Source: Persephonella sp.
GTDB lineage: Bacteria > Aquificota > Aquificia > Aquificales > Hydrogenothermaceae
Assembly (NCBI GenBank): GCA_027084095.1
Contig: JALWLQ010000181.1
Location: forward strand, 1 to 35,616
Direction of reading: 5' to 3'
Length of the DNA: 35,616 nucleotides
Part shown: one piece after another, positions 23,557 through 31,670 of the stretch
Layout of the letters: each line of letters opens with the position of its first letter
Numbering within the stretch: position 1 is the stretch's first letter
The notes under the pieces: model-generated
The model's database searches: none
Seen by the model: only the letters and a program-made list of their open reading frames with translations
Told to the model about the DNA's origin: nothing
Position numbers and translations under genes: made by a program

Positions 23557-24747
23557 ATGAATACGAAGAAAAAATCCCCTGTAATTGTACTATTCATTTT
23601 ACTTGTATTTTTTTCTTCATCTGCGCAGGAGGGGAAGGAGGTAAAGGTGAAAAAAGAGGAAAAACCACCTATAGTTCCAAATATGAAAGTTCAACACCTT
23701 CCCTTTAAAATCGGACAGTGCGAGATATGTCATACCGAGAAAGACGGGAATAAATACGCCTTAAAGCAGGAACCTCCAGAGCTGTGTTATATGTGTCACG
23801 AAAGAAAGGACACAAAAAGTAGAGTTCATGGTCCGATAGCTGCTGGAATGTGTACTGCATGTCATGACCCACACCAGTCTAATACAATGAGAATGCTAAA
23901 AGCAAACTCTGTTAATGAATTGTGTTTTATGTGTCATCAAGATAAAAAACAGCAGTTTACCTCTAAACCTTATATGCATCCACCTGTAAAAGATCAGTGT
24001 ATTAATTGTCATGACCCACATCAAGGAGATCATAGATATCGGCTTTTTGCCGATAGAAGGTTTGAACTTTGTGTTTCATGCCATACAGATAAAAAAGAAT
24101 GGGTAGAAAGGGTGAGAAATAAACATGGAGCAGTATTTATAAATGACAGATGTCTTAACTGTCATGACCCACATTCCTCAGAAAATGAAAAGTTTCTCAG
24201 AAAACCAACATCTATGGATGTTTGCTTAACCTGTCACAACAAGGAGTTAAAAAGGGAAGAAGATGGAGCAATCCTTATGAATATGAAAAAGCATCTTGAT
24301 GAAAATCCTGACTGGCACGGTCCTATACAGTGGGGAGATTGTGCAATGTGCCACAACCCACATGGCTCAGACAACTTTAGAATGCTTAAATTACCGTTCC
24401 CAGAAACGTTTTACGCAAGTTTTAATATAAACCAGTATATATGTTTTATGTGCCATGAGACAGAAAAATTTACAGAACCTTTAACAAAAACAGCAACAAA
24501 CTTTAGAAATGGGGAGGTAAACCTCCATTACGTACATGTTAATAGTAAAAAAGGAAGGACATGTAGAGCTTGCCATGACTGGCACGCAACAAAAGATACA
24601 CCACACCATATAAGAAAATATATGAAGTTTGGAAAAATAAAAGCACCTCTTAGATATATACCTACAAAAACAGGTGGTTCCTGTGCACCTATGTGCCACC
24701 CCAGAAGACATTATGATAGGGAAAATCCTGTTATAAATAAAAGATAA
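23557..24747 (+). CDS. Soluble periplasmic dodecahaem cytochrome c
   Basis: A 396-residue preprotein with a signal peptide (MNTKKKSPVIVLFILLVFFS, cleavage near SSAQ). Eleven CXXCH motifs follow: CEICH, CYMCH, CTACH, CFMCH, CINCH, CVSCH, CLNCH, CLTCH, CAMCH, CFMCH and CRACH. A final CAPMCH (CX3CH) lies at 24682-24699. The repeated CHDPHQS/CHNPHGS pattern is the doubled-CXXCH architecture seen in long, wire-like periplasmic cytochromes. It is a paralogue of the membrane-anchored protein at 25486-27114 (shared LMNMKKHL, FRNGE-NLH, TKTGGSCAP-CH). It is the first gene of the plus-strand operon. Confidence 0.93.
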   Translation: MNTKKKSPVIVLFILLVFFSSSAQEGKEVKVKKEEKPPIVPNMKVQHLPFKIGQCEICHTEKDGNKYALKQEPPELCYMCHERKDTKSRVHGPIAAGMCTACHDPHQSNTMRMLKANSVNELCFMCHQDKKQQFTSKPYMHPPVKDQCINCHDPHQGDHRYRLFADRRFELCVSCHTDKKEWVERVRNKHGAVFINDRCLNCHDPHSSENEKFLRKPTSMDVCLTCHNKELKREEDGAILMNMKKHLDENPDWHGPIQWGDCAMCHNPHGSDNFRMLKLPFPETFYASFNINQYICFMCHETEKFTEPLTKTATNFRNGEVNLHYVHVNSKKGRTCRACHDWHATKDTPHHIRKYMKFGKIKAPLRYIPTKTGGSCAPMCHPRRHYDRENPVINKR

Positions 24748-24763
24748 AATTGAGGAATAAAGG

Positions 24764-25480
24764 ATGGAACAAGAGAAGAAAAAGGAAGAAAAAAAGTCAG
24801 AAACAATAGAAAAGAATAGCAAGAAGAAAAAATTTATCCTGATAGGAGGGGGGCTCTTAGGGGTCGGCATTATTGTCGGCCTCATTATTTCATATATTAC
24901 TGTTGAGGCTGTTAAGCTGACTGGAGGTGCCCAATTTTGCAAATCCTGTCATGTCATGGTTCCTATGTATAAAGCTTACTCACAGGATGTTCATGGAGGT
25001 TGGGGATATAGTGGGTTTGTTGCCCACTGTACTGATTGCCACTTAGACCATAGTTCAACAATAAAATATCTTATGAATAAAGTTCAAGTAGGTTTACATG
25101 ACTTTAAAGTTTATGTTTTTATGGACCCAGATGCTATTAACTGGCATGAAAAGAGAGAACATAGAAGGCATTTTGTCTATGACAGTGGATGTCTTCATTG
25201 TCATGAAAATCTTCTGGCAGCAACAATGAATAAAAGGAGGGCATTTATAGCTCATAAAGCCTATTTTTCTGGAAAATTGATTGTCAAGATAGGTGACCAC
25301 AAAGATAAAGCCCATTGCGTTGACTGTCATAAACACGTAGGACATAAAGATTTAGGTAAATATCTTCCTCCTCCTCCAGAGGAAGAAAAACTAATAGAAG
25401 AGTCAGAAAAGCTAATAGAAGAGTCAGTTAAGATTCTGGAAGAAAAAGAAAAGAAAAAAACTAAAGAAGAAAAACATTAG
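24764..25480 (+). CDS. NapC/NirT-family tetrahaem quinol dehydrogenase
   Basis: A 238-residue membrane-anchored cytochrome. A charged cytoplasmic N-terminus and one transmembrane helix (about residues 24-45) are followed by CKSCHVM (C59, C62, H63; the following Met is a typical NrfH/NapC ligand), CTDCH, CLHCH and CVDCHKHVGH. The spacing and the final HVGH fit NapC/NrfH/CymA-type proteins, which oxidise membrane quinol and pass electrons to periplasmic partners. The C-terminal tail is an E/K-rich, probably coiled-coil stretch. It is surrounded by multihaem cytochromes rather than a nitrate or nitrite reductase, so it is best read as the quinol entry point of this locus. Confidence 0.93.
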   Translation: MEQEKKKEEKKSETIEKNSKKKKFILIGGGLLGVGIIVGLIISYITVEAVKLTGGAQFCKSCHVMVPMYKAYSQDVHGGWGYSGFVAHCTDCHLDHSSTIKYLMNKVQVGLHDFKVYVFMDPDAINWHEKREHRRHFVYDSGCLHCHENLLAATMNKRRAFIAHKAYFSGKLIVKIGDHKDKAHCVDCHKHVGHKDLGKYLPPPPEEEKLIEESEKLIEESVKILEEKEKKKTKEEKH

Positions 25481-25485
25481 AGAGT

Positions 25486-27114
25486 ATGAAAATGGAGAAG
25501 ATAAAAAAAATTTTGGGGATGTTCAAGTTTTTAAAGAATAAGAAAGTAATACTGCTTCTAATTATTTTAGGACTACTTCTCATTCTTCCGCCGCTTGGAA
25601 TATATGCATGGAACAAAAGAATACCTCAAAAAACAGTATTAGTGTTAAAAAATATTATTCATAATGTATTTCTGGAAAAACATCAAGTAGGGGATATTTA
25701 TGGTGTGGTGCATCTGGAAGAGATGAAAGAAATAGAATTATCAGAGTTGAAACTTCCACCTAAAGAGGAAGAAAAAGAAGAAATTAAAGAGGTTCACGAA
25801 CTTGAAAAAGAAATTCAAGAACTGAAAAAAGAAGAAAAAACAGAAAAAACCCCTAAACCAAAACCTAAAAGAATTGTAGAACCTTTACCTCTTGAGGAAT
25901 ACCCAAAAGAATTTTTACCCTTAAAAAAGGTTCTTCACAGACCATTTAAACAGGGTGCCTGTGCAATATGTCACCAGGTGGATAATCATGGAAAAGTAAT
26001 AAAGATAGGAAAAAAATATCCCTTAACCAGAGCAAGAGTAGATGAACTTTGTTATTCTTGCCACAAAGAAAGATACACTAAAAAATACGACCACAAACCT
26101 GTTAAAAAAGGCGAATGTCTCAAGTGTCACGACCCTCATCAGTCTAATACTGAAAAATTACTTACAGCCAAGACAGTCCCTCAACTGTGTATAAAATGTC
26201 ATTCCCCAGAAAACGGAAAGAAGCTTAGAATTAAGAAAGTAGTAAATATAAATGTAAAATACAAACATAAACCTGTAGATAAAGATTGTAGAAACTGTCA
26301 TGACCCTCATACTTCGGATAATAAACACCTTCTTATTACATCTCTTGACTGGAAAATGGATTTTTGTCTGGATTGCCATTCCAAAATAAAAGACCCAGAA
26401 AAAAGAAAGAAAATTGATATAACACCTCTTTTAAAAACTGCAAAATATAAACATGATGCAGTTTTTGATAAAGATGAATGTGCCAACTGTCATGAAATAC
26501 ATGGTTCTAATCACAGGATTATGCTAAAGAAACCTATGACTGAAGCCTGTTTATCCTGTCATAATAAAGAGGTTAAACAGAAAGAAACAGGAGAAATACT
26601 TATGAATATGGAAAAACATTTAAAAGAAAATAAATACTGGCATAAACCTATAAAAGAGGTAGAGAAAAAGGGAGGCTGTGCTGCCTGTCATAATCCTCAT
26701 GGTTCAAACTACCCCTATGCCCTTAAAAAGTTTTTCCCTAAAGATTTTTACCTTTCAGGATTAAAAATAGGGGAAGTTATGTGTTTCTCCTGTCATAAGG
26801 AAAAGGAAAGATTTACCATGAAAGAAGTAACTTCAGATAAAATTACCAAATTTAGAAACGGAACAGAAAACCTTCATTGGAGGCACACACAAGGAGAAAA
26901 AGGTAGAACATGTATAGCATGTCATGACCCTCACGCTTCCCAATGGCCTAATATGATAGGAAAATATACAAATTTCAACGGAATATTATTCCCTATAAGA
27001 TACAAAAAAACAAAAACTGGAGGTTCTTGTGCTCCTGCCTGTCATGACAAATTTGACTACGATAGAATTCAGCCTGTGAAAAATACAGGTGAAATAAAAG
27101 AACAGTTCAAATAA
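25486..27114 (+). CDS. Membrane-anchored dodecahaem cytochrome c
   Basis: A 542-residue protein with one N-terminal transmembrane helix (about residues 20-42) and no obvious cleavage site. A long E/K/P-rich spacer (about residues 88-130) leads to the haem domain. Motifs are CAICH, CYSCH, CLKCH, CIKCH, CRNCH, CLDCH, CANCH, CLSCH, CAACH, CFSCH and CIACH, plus a terminal CAPACH (CX3CH, 27028-27045). The haem part is paralogous to the soluble cytochrome at 23557. The spacer could let the haem domain reach across the periplasm from the quinol dehydrogenase encoded five bases upstream. An alternative start two codons on (25492) is possible. Confidence 0.92.
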   Translation: MKMEKIKKILGMFKFLKNKKVILLLIILGLLLILPPLGIYAWNKRIPQKTVLVLKNIIHNVFLEKHQVGDIYGVVHLEEMKEIELSELKLPPKEEEKEEIKEVHELEKEIQELKKEEKTEKTPKPKPKRIVEPLPLEEYPKEFLPLKKVLHRPFKQGACAICHQVDNHGKVIKIGKKYPLTRARVDELCYSCHKERYTKKYDHKPVKKGECLKCHDPHQSNTEKLLTAKTVPQLCIKCHSPENGKKLRIKKVVNINVKYKHKPVDKDCRNCHDPHTSDNKHLLITSLDWKMDFCLDCHSKIKDPEKRKKIDITPLLKTAKYKHDAVFDKDECANCHEIHGSNHRIMLKKPMTEACLSCHNKEVKQKETGEILMNMEKHLKENKYWHKPIKEVEKKGGCAACHNPHGSNYPYALKKFFPKDFYLSGLKIGEVMCFSCHKEKERFTMKEVTSDKITKFRNGTENLHWRHTQGEKGRTCIACHDPHASQWPNMIGKYTNFNGILFPIRYKKTKTGGSCAPACHDKFDYDRIQPVKNTGEIKEQFK

Positions 27115-27122
27115 GTGGAAAG

Positions 27123-28229
27123 ATGAAAATGAAAAATACAATAATACTACTTTTGATAGGGATATTTTTTTCTTTTTCAACTAAAGCTGAGCAGAAAGTT
27201 TACAGGCTTAACTTAAAAATTCCTGCTAATGAGCCTGTTGAAATAATTCAACCTGCTGCAAACTCTATACATTATGAGGATACAGCTGCATTAGTTCTTA
27301 AGATAGACCCTAAGAGAGTTGTTAAACTTGAAGTAATTACTTATTTTCAGGTTTTTCATCTTGACCCTGATGAAAAAGTAGTATACAAAAACAAAGCTCA
27401 AAAGAGAAAAAAGAAATTTGTCTTTAGTATTAAAGAGGATAAGGTATATTACTGCAAAAGTATAGATTTGAGATATGGAAGAAACAAAATACAGGTCACA
27501 GCAACAACAAATAAAGGGAAAAAAATAAAAAAATTTGTAGAGGTATATCTTGCTTCTCCCATTCTAAGAGCCTATAAATATCCCCCTCCTAAATATAAGG
27601 AAATATTCTTCCATAAAGAGAAAAATGAAAAGGTATGTGCCGAATGCCATGATATGACTGTTAACGAGAAAAAAGGAGTTGCCTTTGAGGATGTTACAAA
27701 ATCAAATTGTTATTTATGTCATAAAAAGCTTACTACAAGATATAAATATAATCATGCTCCTGCCAGAAACTGGCTCTGTGCAACAACCTGCCATACAGGG
27801 AAGACAGGGAGATTAAATAAAAGACTTGAAGGAAAATCAAAATTTATCTGGCCTGAGCCCCAAGGACCTGAATGCTATAAATGTCATAAAGAAAAGGAAA
27901 AAGAGTGGGATAATAAAAGATTTCATCATGACCCTGTTGTGGCAGGCATGTGTGATAAATGCCACAACCCACATTCATCACCAAACAGATATTTCTTGAG
28001 AAAACCATCCTGGTATCTATGTACAACCTGCCATGAAGATAAAGTATTAAGAGGGCATGTTGTTTTTACATTTTTAGGTAAACCCCACCCTACAAAAGGA
28101 TATAAAGATCCATCCAATCCTAAAAGAGAACTATCCTGTATAAGCTGTCATGAAGCCCATAACTCAGACAACAATTTTATGCTTATCAAACCATTTAGCC
28201 AAATATGTAATATGTGTCATAAAAAATAA
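27123..28229 (+). CDS. Exported octahaem cytochrome c with N-terminal beta domain (octahaem-1)
   Basis: A 368-residue preprotein with a signal peptide (MKMKNTIILLLIGIFFSFST). Residues about 25-155 lack haem motifs and look like an Ig-like beta-sandwich (VTATTNKGKKIKKFVEVYLA). Then come CAECH, CYLCH, CATTCH (CX3CH, 27777-27794), CYKCH, CDKCH, CTTCH, CISCH and CNMCH, the last ending three residues before the C-terminus. It is a paralogue of the next gene and starts eight bases after the anchored dodecahaem gene. The beta domain may bind a partner or a substrate. No catalytic signature of known octahaem reductases (for example tetrathionate or hydroxylamine-type) is recognised. Confidence 0.9.
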   Translation: MKMKNTIILLLIGIFFSFSTKAEQKVYRLNLKIPANEPVEIIQPAANSIHYEDTAALVLKIDPKRVVKLEVITYFQVFHLDPDEKVVYKNKAQKRKKKFVFSIKEDKVYYCKSIDLRYGRNKIQVTATTNKGKKIKKFVEVYLASPILRAYKYPPPKYKEIFFHKEKNEKVCAECHDMTVNEKKGVAFEDVTKSNCYLCHKKLTTRYKYNHAPARNWLCATTCHTGKTGRLNKRLEGKSKFIWPEPQGPECYKCHKEKEKEWDNKRFHHDPVVAGMCDKCHNPHSSPNRYFLRKPSWYLCTTCHEDKVLRGHVVFTFLGKPHPTKGYKDPSNPKRELSCISCHEAHNSDNNFMLIKPFSQICNMCHKK

Positions 28230-28287
28230 TATTTATTGCTATAAAATATCTAAATATAGTTTAATATAATTTCCCTATGAAAGAGAT

Positions 28288-29262
28288 ATGAGAATGAAAA
28301 GGATTTTTTTGTTTTTATTTATTCCTTTTATCTCGTATGGATTTGAGATACTTGCTCCACTAAAGAATGGCATATACAAGGAAGAATTTGCCACTATATC
28401 TGTAAAATTAAGTAAAGATGAAATAGAAAAAGGAATATCTCTTGAATTTAAAACAGATAAAGATTACTTCATGTTTGGAATGAATCCAGAAAAAACAGTT
28501 TACTGTAAATCATTGAAAATAAAGCCTGGAACAAATATTGTTGAAATAGTCTATACAGATGGAGATGGTAAACAAACAAAAAAATTTGTTGAAATTTTTA
28601 GATACTCTATCCTTTATAAAGTATCTGAAGAACCCCCTTCAAAATTTGAAGAAAGACCTTTCCATACAAGAAAAAATGAAGATAAATGTAAAAGCTGCCA
28701 TGATATGAGCTCACTTCCTGAAGATATTATTCCCAAATCTCCGGAAAAATCCCCATGCTACTCCTGCCACAAAGTTTTAACCTCAAGACGAAAAGTCCAC
28801 GCACCTTCGGCAAATTGGGCTTGTAACTACTGCCATCTTGATGTGAAGCTCTCCTACCAGAGGTATGAAACACCATTACCCATCTCAGAAAAATGTTTCT
28901 CCTGTCATGAATATAGAAAAAAAATATGGATGAACAAAAAGTATGTCCATGGACCTACATCAACAGGTCAATGTGATATTTGCCATAATCCTCATTCCTC
29001 TAACAATATATTTTTCTTAAAAAAGCCAATATGGAATTTATGTGTAACTTGTCATGCTGAAAAAGCCAGTGGAATACACGTTCTTGCAGGATTTGTTTTT
29101 GGAAAATCCCATCCGACCAGAGGAAAACCTGATCCATCAAGACCTGGAAGGGAATTGGTTTGTTCAAGTTGTCACAATCCCCATGCTTCCAACTACAAAT
29201 ATTTATTTAACCATGATTACACAGGGGACAAATATCTTTGCCAAATGTGTCATAAGAAATGA
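28288..29262 (+). CDS. Exported octahaem cytochrome c with N-terminal beta domain (octahaem-2)
   Basis: A 324-residue preprotein (signal MRMKRIFLFLFIPFISYG). A haem-free beta domain at about residues 20-115 (TNIVEIVYTDGDGKQTKKFV) is followed by eight canonical motifs: CKSCH, CYSCH, CNYCH, CFSCH, CDICH, CVTCH, CSSCH and CQMCH. CNYCH aligns with the CX3CH of octahaem-1. Shared context (PFHTRKNEDKC, NWAC, CHNPHSSNN, GKSHPTRG) shows tandem duplication. It is the last gene of the plus-strand operon, 58 bases after its paralogue. The ribosome binding site is weak, and ATG 28294 is an alternative start. Confidence 0.9.
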   Translation: MRMKRIFLFLFIPFISYGFEILAPLKNGIYKEEFATISVKLSKDEIEKGISLEFKTDKDYFMFGMNPEKTVYCKSLKIKPGTNIVEIVYTDGDGKQTKKFVEIFRYSILYKVSEEPPSKFEERPFHTRKNEDKCKSCHDMSSLPEDIIPKSPEKSPCYSCHKVLTSRRKVHAPSANWACNYCHLDVKLSYQRYETPLPISEKCFSCHEYRKKIWMNKKYVHGPTSTGQCDICHNPHSSNNIFFLKKPIWNLCVTCHAEKASGIHVLAGFVFGKSHPTRGKPDPSRPGRELVCSSCHNPHASNYKYLFNHDYTGDKYLCQMCHKK

Positions 29263-29473
29263 TACTTTATACTTTAAAATTTCTCTTATTCAAGAGTAAA
29301 AATAGAGTTATTTTAAGCACTAAAAAGTAGGAAATATAAGAGGCTGAAATTTAAGAGGCTCAGAAAATCTATGAAAAAACAGAGATTTTAGGAGTTAAAT
29401 CTTAAAGAGAGAAAAAGCCTAATAATTCAGGAAATGCCTAAAAACATAAAAATGTCTCAAATCAGAAGATAAA

Positions 29474-29494
29474 AAGGAGGGATAATTCCTCCTT
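29474..29494. terminator. Hairpin between convergent octahaem-2 and ankyrin genes
   Basis: AAGGAGG/CCTCCTT with a seven-base loop lies beside the ankyrin stop codon. The 211 bases between octahaem-2 and this hairpin contain no gene that I can see, only A-rich sequence with two AAGAGGCT copies (29338-29345, 29353-29360). Confidence 0.55.
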
Positions 29495-29497
29495 ATT

Positions 29498-30853
29498 TTA
29501 TATATGTTTTGCCTTGGCTTTCAGTAAAATCTCTTTTATTTCTGGGACTTTGGCGTAATCAAGAGGTGTTTTTCCTCTCAAATCTTTTGCATTAACATCT
29601 GCCCCTTTTTTTATTAAAAATTTAACCATTTCTGTCTGTCTTCTCAGAACTGCAAGATGAAGAGGGGTTTCTTTGTATTTTCCTTTAAGATTAACATCAG
29701 CTCCACGATTTACAAGGAGCCTGGCTATATCTATTTTGCCTGCCATGGCAGCCTTAAATAAAGGTGTCCATCCCTTGTTATTTTTTGCATTTATATCTGC
29801 CCCATGTTTTATAAGAACCTGAGCAACTTTTAAATGACCTTCAAGTGCTGCTATGTGAAGAGGCGTATCCCCGTACTCATCTTTAACATTTACTTTTGCC
29901 CCGTGCTTTATAAGATATTCTGTTAAATTACTATCTCCATTTCTGGCTGAAACATGTAAAACATAATCTCCGTATTTGTTTTCTCTTGCGTTCACATTAG
30001 CGTTGTGATTTACAAGTAGTTTTACAAGCTCCAATTCTCCCCGGAATGTGGCTTCGTGAAGAGGTGTCCAGCCGTCATTATCCTGTGCGTTAACATCTGC
30101 CCCATTGTTTATTAAAAATTTCACAACCTTTATGTCACTTCCAGCCAGTGCAAGATGAAGGGGAGTTTTACCTTTATCGTTTCTCGCATTTATATATGAT
30201 CCTTTTTGAACAAGTATTTTAACCAGATTAAACTTTCTTTGTATTACAGCTTTGTGTAAAGGAATTTCTTCGTCTTTATCCTTTATGTTTGGGTCTGCTC
30301 CATTTTCAAGAAGTATCTTTGCAACTTCATACTCCCCTCTATATGCTGCATGGTGAAGAGGCGTCCAGCCGTTGCTGTTTTGAGTGTTGATAGGAGACCC
30401 TGCTTCTATTAGTATCTGAACTACAGTTGGGTGTCCCCCTAAAGCTGCAAGATGAAGAGGTGTATCTCCATCACTATTTTTTGCATAGACATCAGCTCCA
30501 TTATCCAGAAGCAGTTTTACTATTTCTTCATAACCTAAAAATGCAGCTTCATGGAGGGGGGTCCATCCTTCAAGATTTTGCACATTAACATTTGCCCCTT
30601 TATTTATAAGCATTTTTACAAGATTAATATCCCCTTTAATTGTTGCCAAATGCAAGGGAGTATTTCCTATAATGTTTTTTACATTAACACCGGCACCCTC
30701 TTCAATCAGTTCCTTAATCGCTTTGAGATTTTCTTGAGATATTGCTTCAGTCAGTTTCTTGTTAAGCTCGGCTTTTGTCTTACCATATGCAGAGACGGCT
30801 GGAAAAGCCGTAATCAAAACCATACTTATAAACAGTTTGTAAAATCTTCTCAA
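29498..30853 (-). CDS. Exported ankyrin-repeat protein (about 13 repeats)
   Basis: A 451-residue preprotein with a signal peptide (MRRFYKLFISMVLITAFPAV). Nearly the whole mature part is ankyrin repeats of 33 residues, pattern G-TPLH-AA-G---VV--LL--GADVN: about twelve plus a C-terminal capping repeat (TPLDYAKVPEIKEILLKA). No catalytic domain is visible. Bacterial periplasmic ankyrin proteins such as Pseudomonas AnkB support haem enzymes like catalase, but that is an analogy. It is the third gene of a tandem set, 12 bases after the 266-residue paralogue, whose last three repeats match its own C-terminal three. Confidence 0.92.
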   Translation of the reverse strand: MRRFYKLFISMVLITAFPAVSAYGKTKAELNKKLTEAISQENLKAIKELIEEGAGVNVKNIIGNTPLHLATIKGDINLVKMLINKGANVNVQNLEGWTPLHEAAFLGYEEIVKLLLDNGADVYAKNSDGDTPLHLAALGGHPTVVQILIEAGSPINTQNSNGWTPLHHAAYRGEYEVAKILLENGADPNIKDKDEEIPLHKAVIQRKFNLVKILVQKGSYINARNDKGKTPLHLALAGSDIKVVKFLINNGADVNAQDNDGWTPLHEATFRGELELVKLLVNHNANVNARENKYGDYVLHVSARNGDSNLTEYLIKHGAKVNVKDEYGDTPLHIAALEGHLKVAQVLIKHGADINAKNNKGWTPLFKAAMAGKIDIARLLVNRGADVNLKGKYKETPLHLAVLRRQTEMVKFLIKKGADVNAKDLRGKTPLDYAKVPEIKEILLKAKAKHI

Positions 30854-30865
30854 TTTGCTTCCTCC

Positions 30866-31666
30866 TTAAAAAATTTCGCTTCCCCTTTTCCCTCCCAGTT
30901 TCTGGAGCAACTTTTTCAGGTCTTCAACTTTTGCATAATCAAGGGGAGTACGTTTTCTTATATCTTTAGCATTAATGTTAGCTCCTTTTTTGATTAAAAA
31001 AAGCACCATTTTCTTATGTTTCCTCATAACAGCAAGATGAAGGGGCGTTTCTCTTGACCTTCCACATGCGTTTATATCAGCACCATTCTCTAACAATATT
31101 TTTGCTACTTCAACCTTTCCTGTCAATGCAGCTTTGTGCAGTGGGGTCCATCTTCTGGCATTCAAAGCATTAACATTAGCTCCCTTCTCAATTAATATTT
31201 TAACTATGTCAACATGTCCTTCAAGTGCTGCAAGGTGAAGGGGAGTGTCCCCATATTTGTCTTTTACATTTACGTCTGCACCTTTTTCTATGAGTAATTT
31301 CAGTATTTCGGTATATCCTTTCATCGCTGCAATATGTATCGGGGCATATCCGAAAAATTTTTCCCTTGCGTTTATATCAGCACCATTTTCAATCAGAATT
31401 TTTACTATTTTTAAATTTCCTTTACTAACCGCCCTTAACAAAGGTGTGTAATTGTTCTTATCCCTTGCGTTTACATCTGCACCTTTTTCTAAAAGTTCTT
31501 GAACAAGTTCAGCATCCCCCAATTTTATCGCTTCAAACAGTTTACGGTTTAATTTTTCTCTTGTTTCAGCAAAGGCTCGGGAAATAGTTATATTTTTTTC
31601 CATTGAAGGTATTATAGTTAATAAAGGGAAAACAAGCAGAAACATAATGATTTTTTTCGACAACAT
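30866..31666 (-). CDS. Exported ankyrin-repeat protein (about 7 repeats)
   Basis: A 266-residue preprotein. The N-terminal hydrophobic stretch (MLSKKIIMFLLVFPLLTII) is a likely signal; the cleavage site may be near SRAFAET. Seven ankyrin repeats follow, the last a degenerate cap (TPLDYAKVEDLKKLLQKL). Its C-terminal three repeats resemble those of the 451-residue neighbour (RETPLHLAV, FLIKKGA), evidence of duplication. Four bases separate it from the upstream ankyrin gene. No enzymatic part is seen. Confidence 0.9.
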   Translation of the reverse strand: MLSKKIIMFLLVFPLLTIIPSMEKNITISRAFAETREKLNRKLFEAIKLGDAELVQELLEKGADVNARDKNNYTPLLRAVSKGNLKIVKILIENGADINAREKFFGYAPIHIAAMKGYTEILKLLIEKGADVNVKDKYGDTPLHLAALEGHVDIVKILIEKGANVNALNARRWTPLHKAALTGKVEVAKILLENGADINACGRSRETPLHLAVMRKHKKMVLFLIKKGANINAKDIRKRTPLDYAKVEDLKKLLQKLGGKRGSEIF

Positions 31667-31670
31667 TATG

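Noticed and set aside
29263-29473. Repeated AAGAGGCT and A-rich sequence after octahaem-2
   Set aside because: Only two short copies occur, with no regular spacing or symmetry. This is not a CRISPR array or an attachment site by anything visible.
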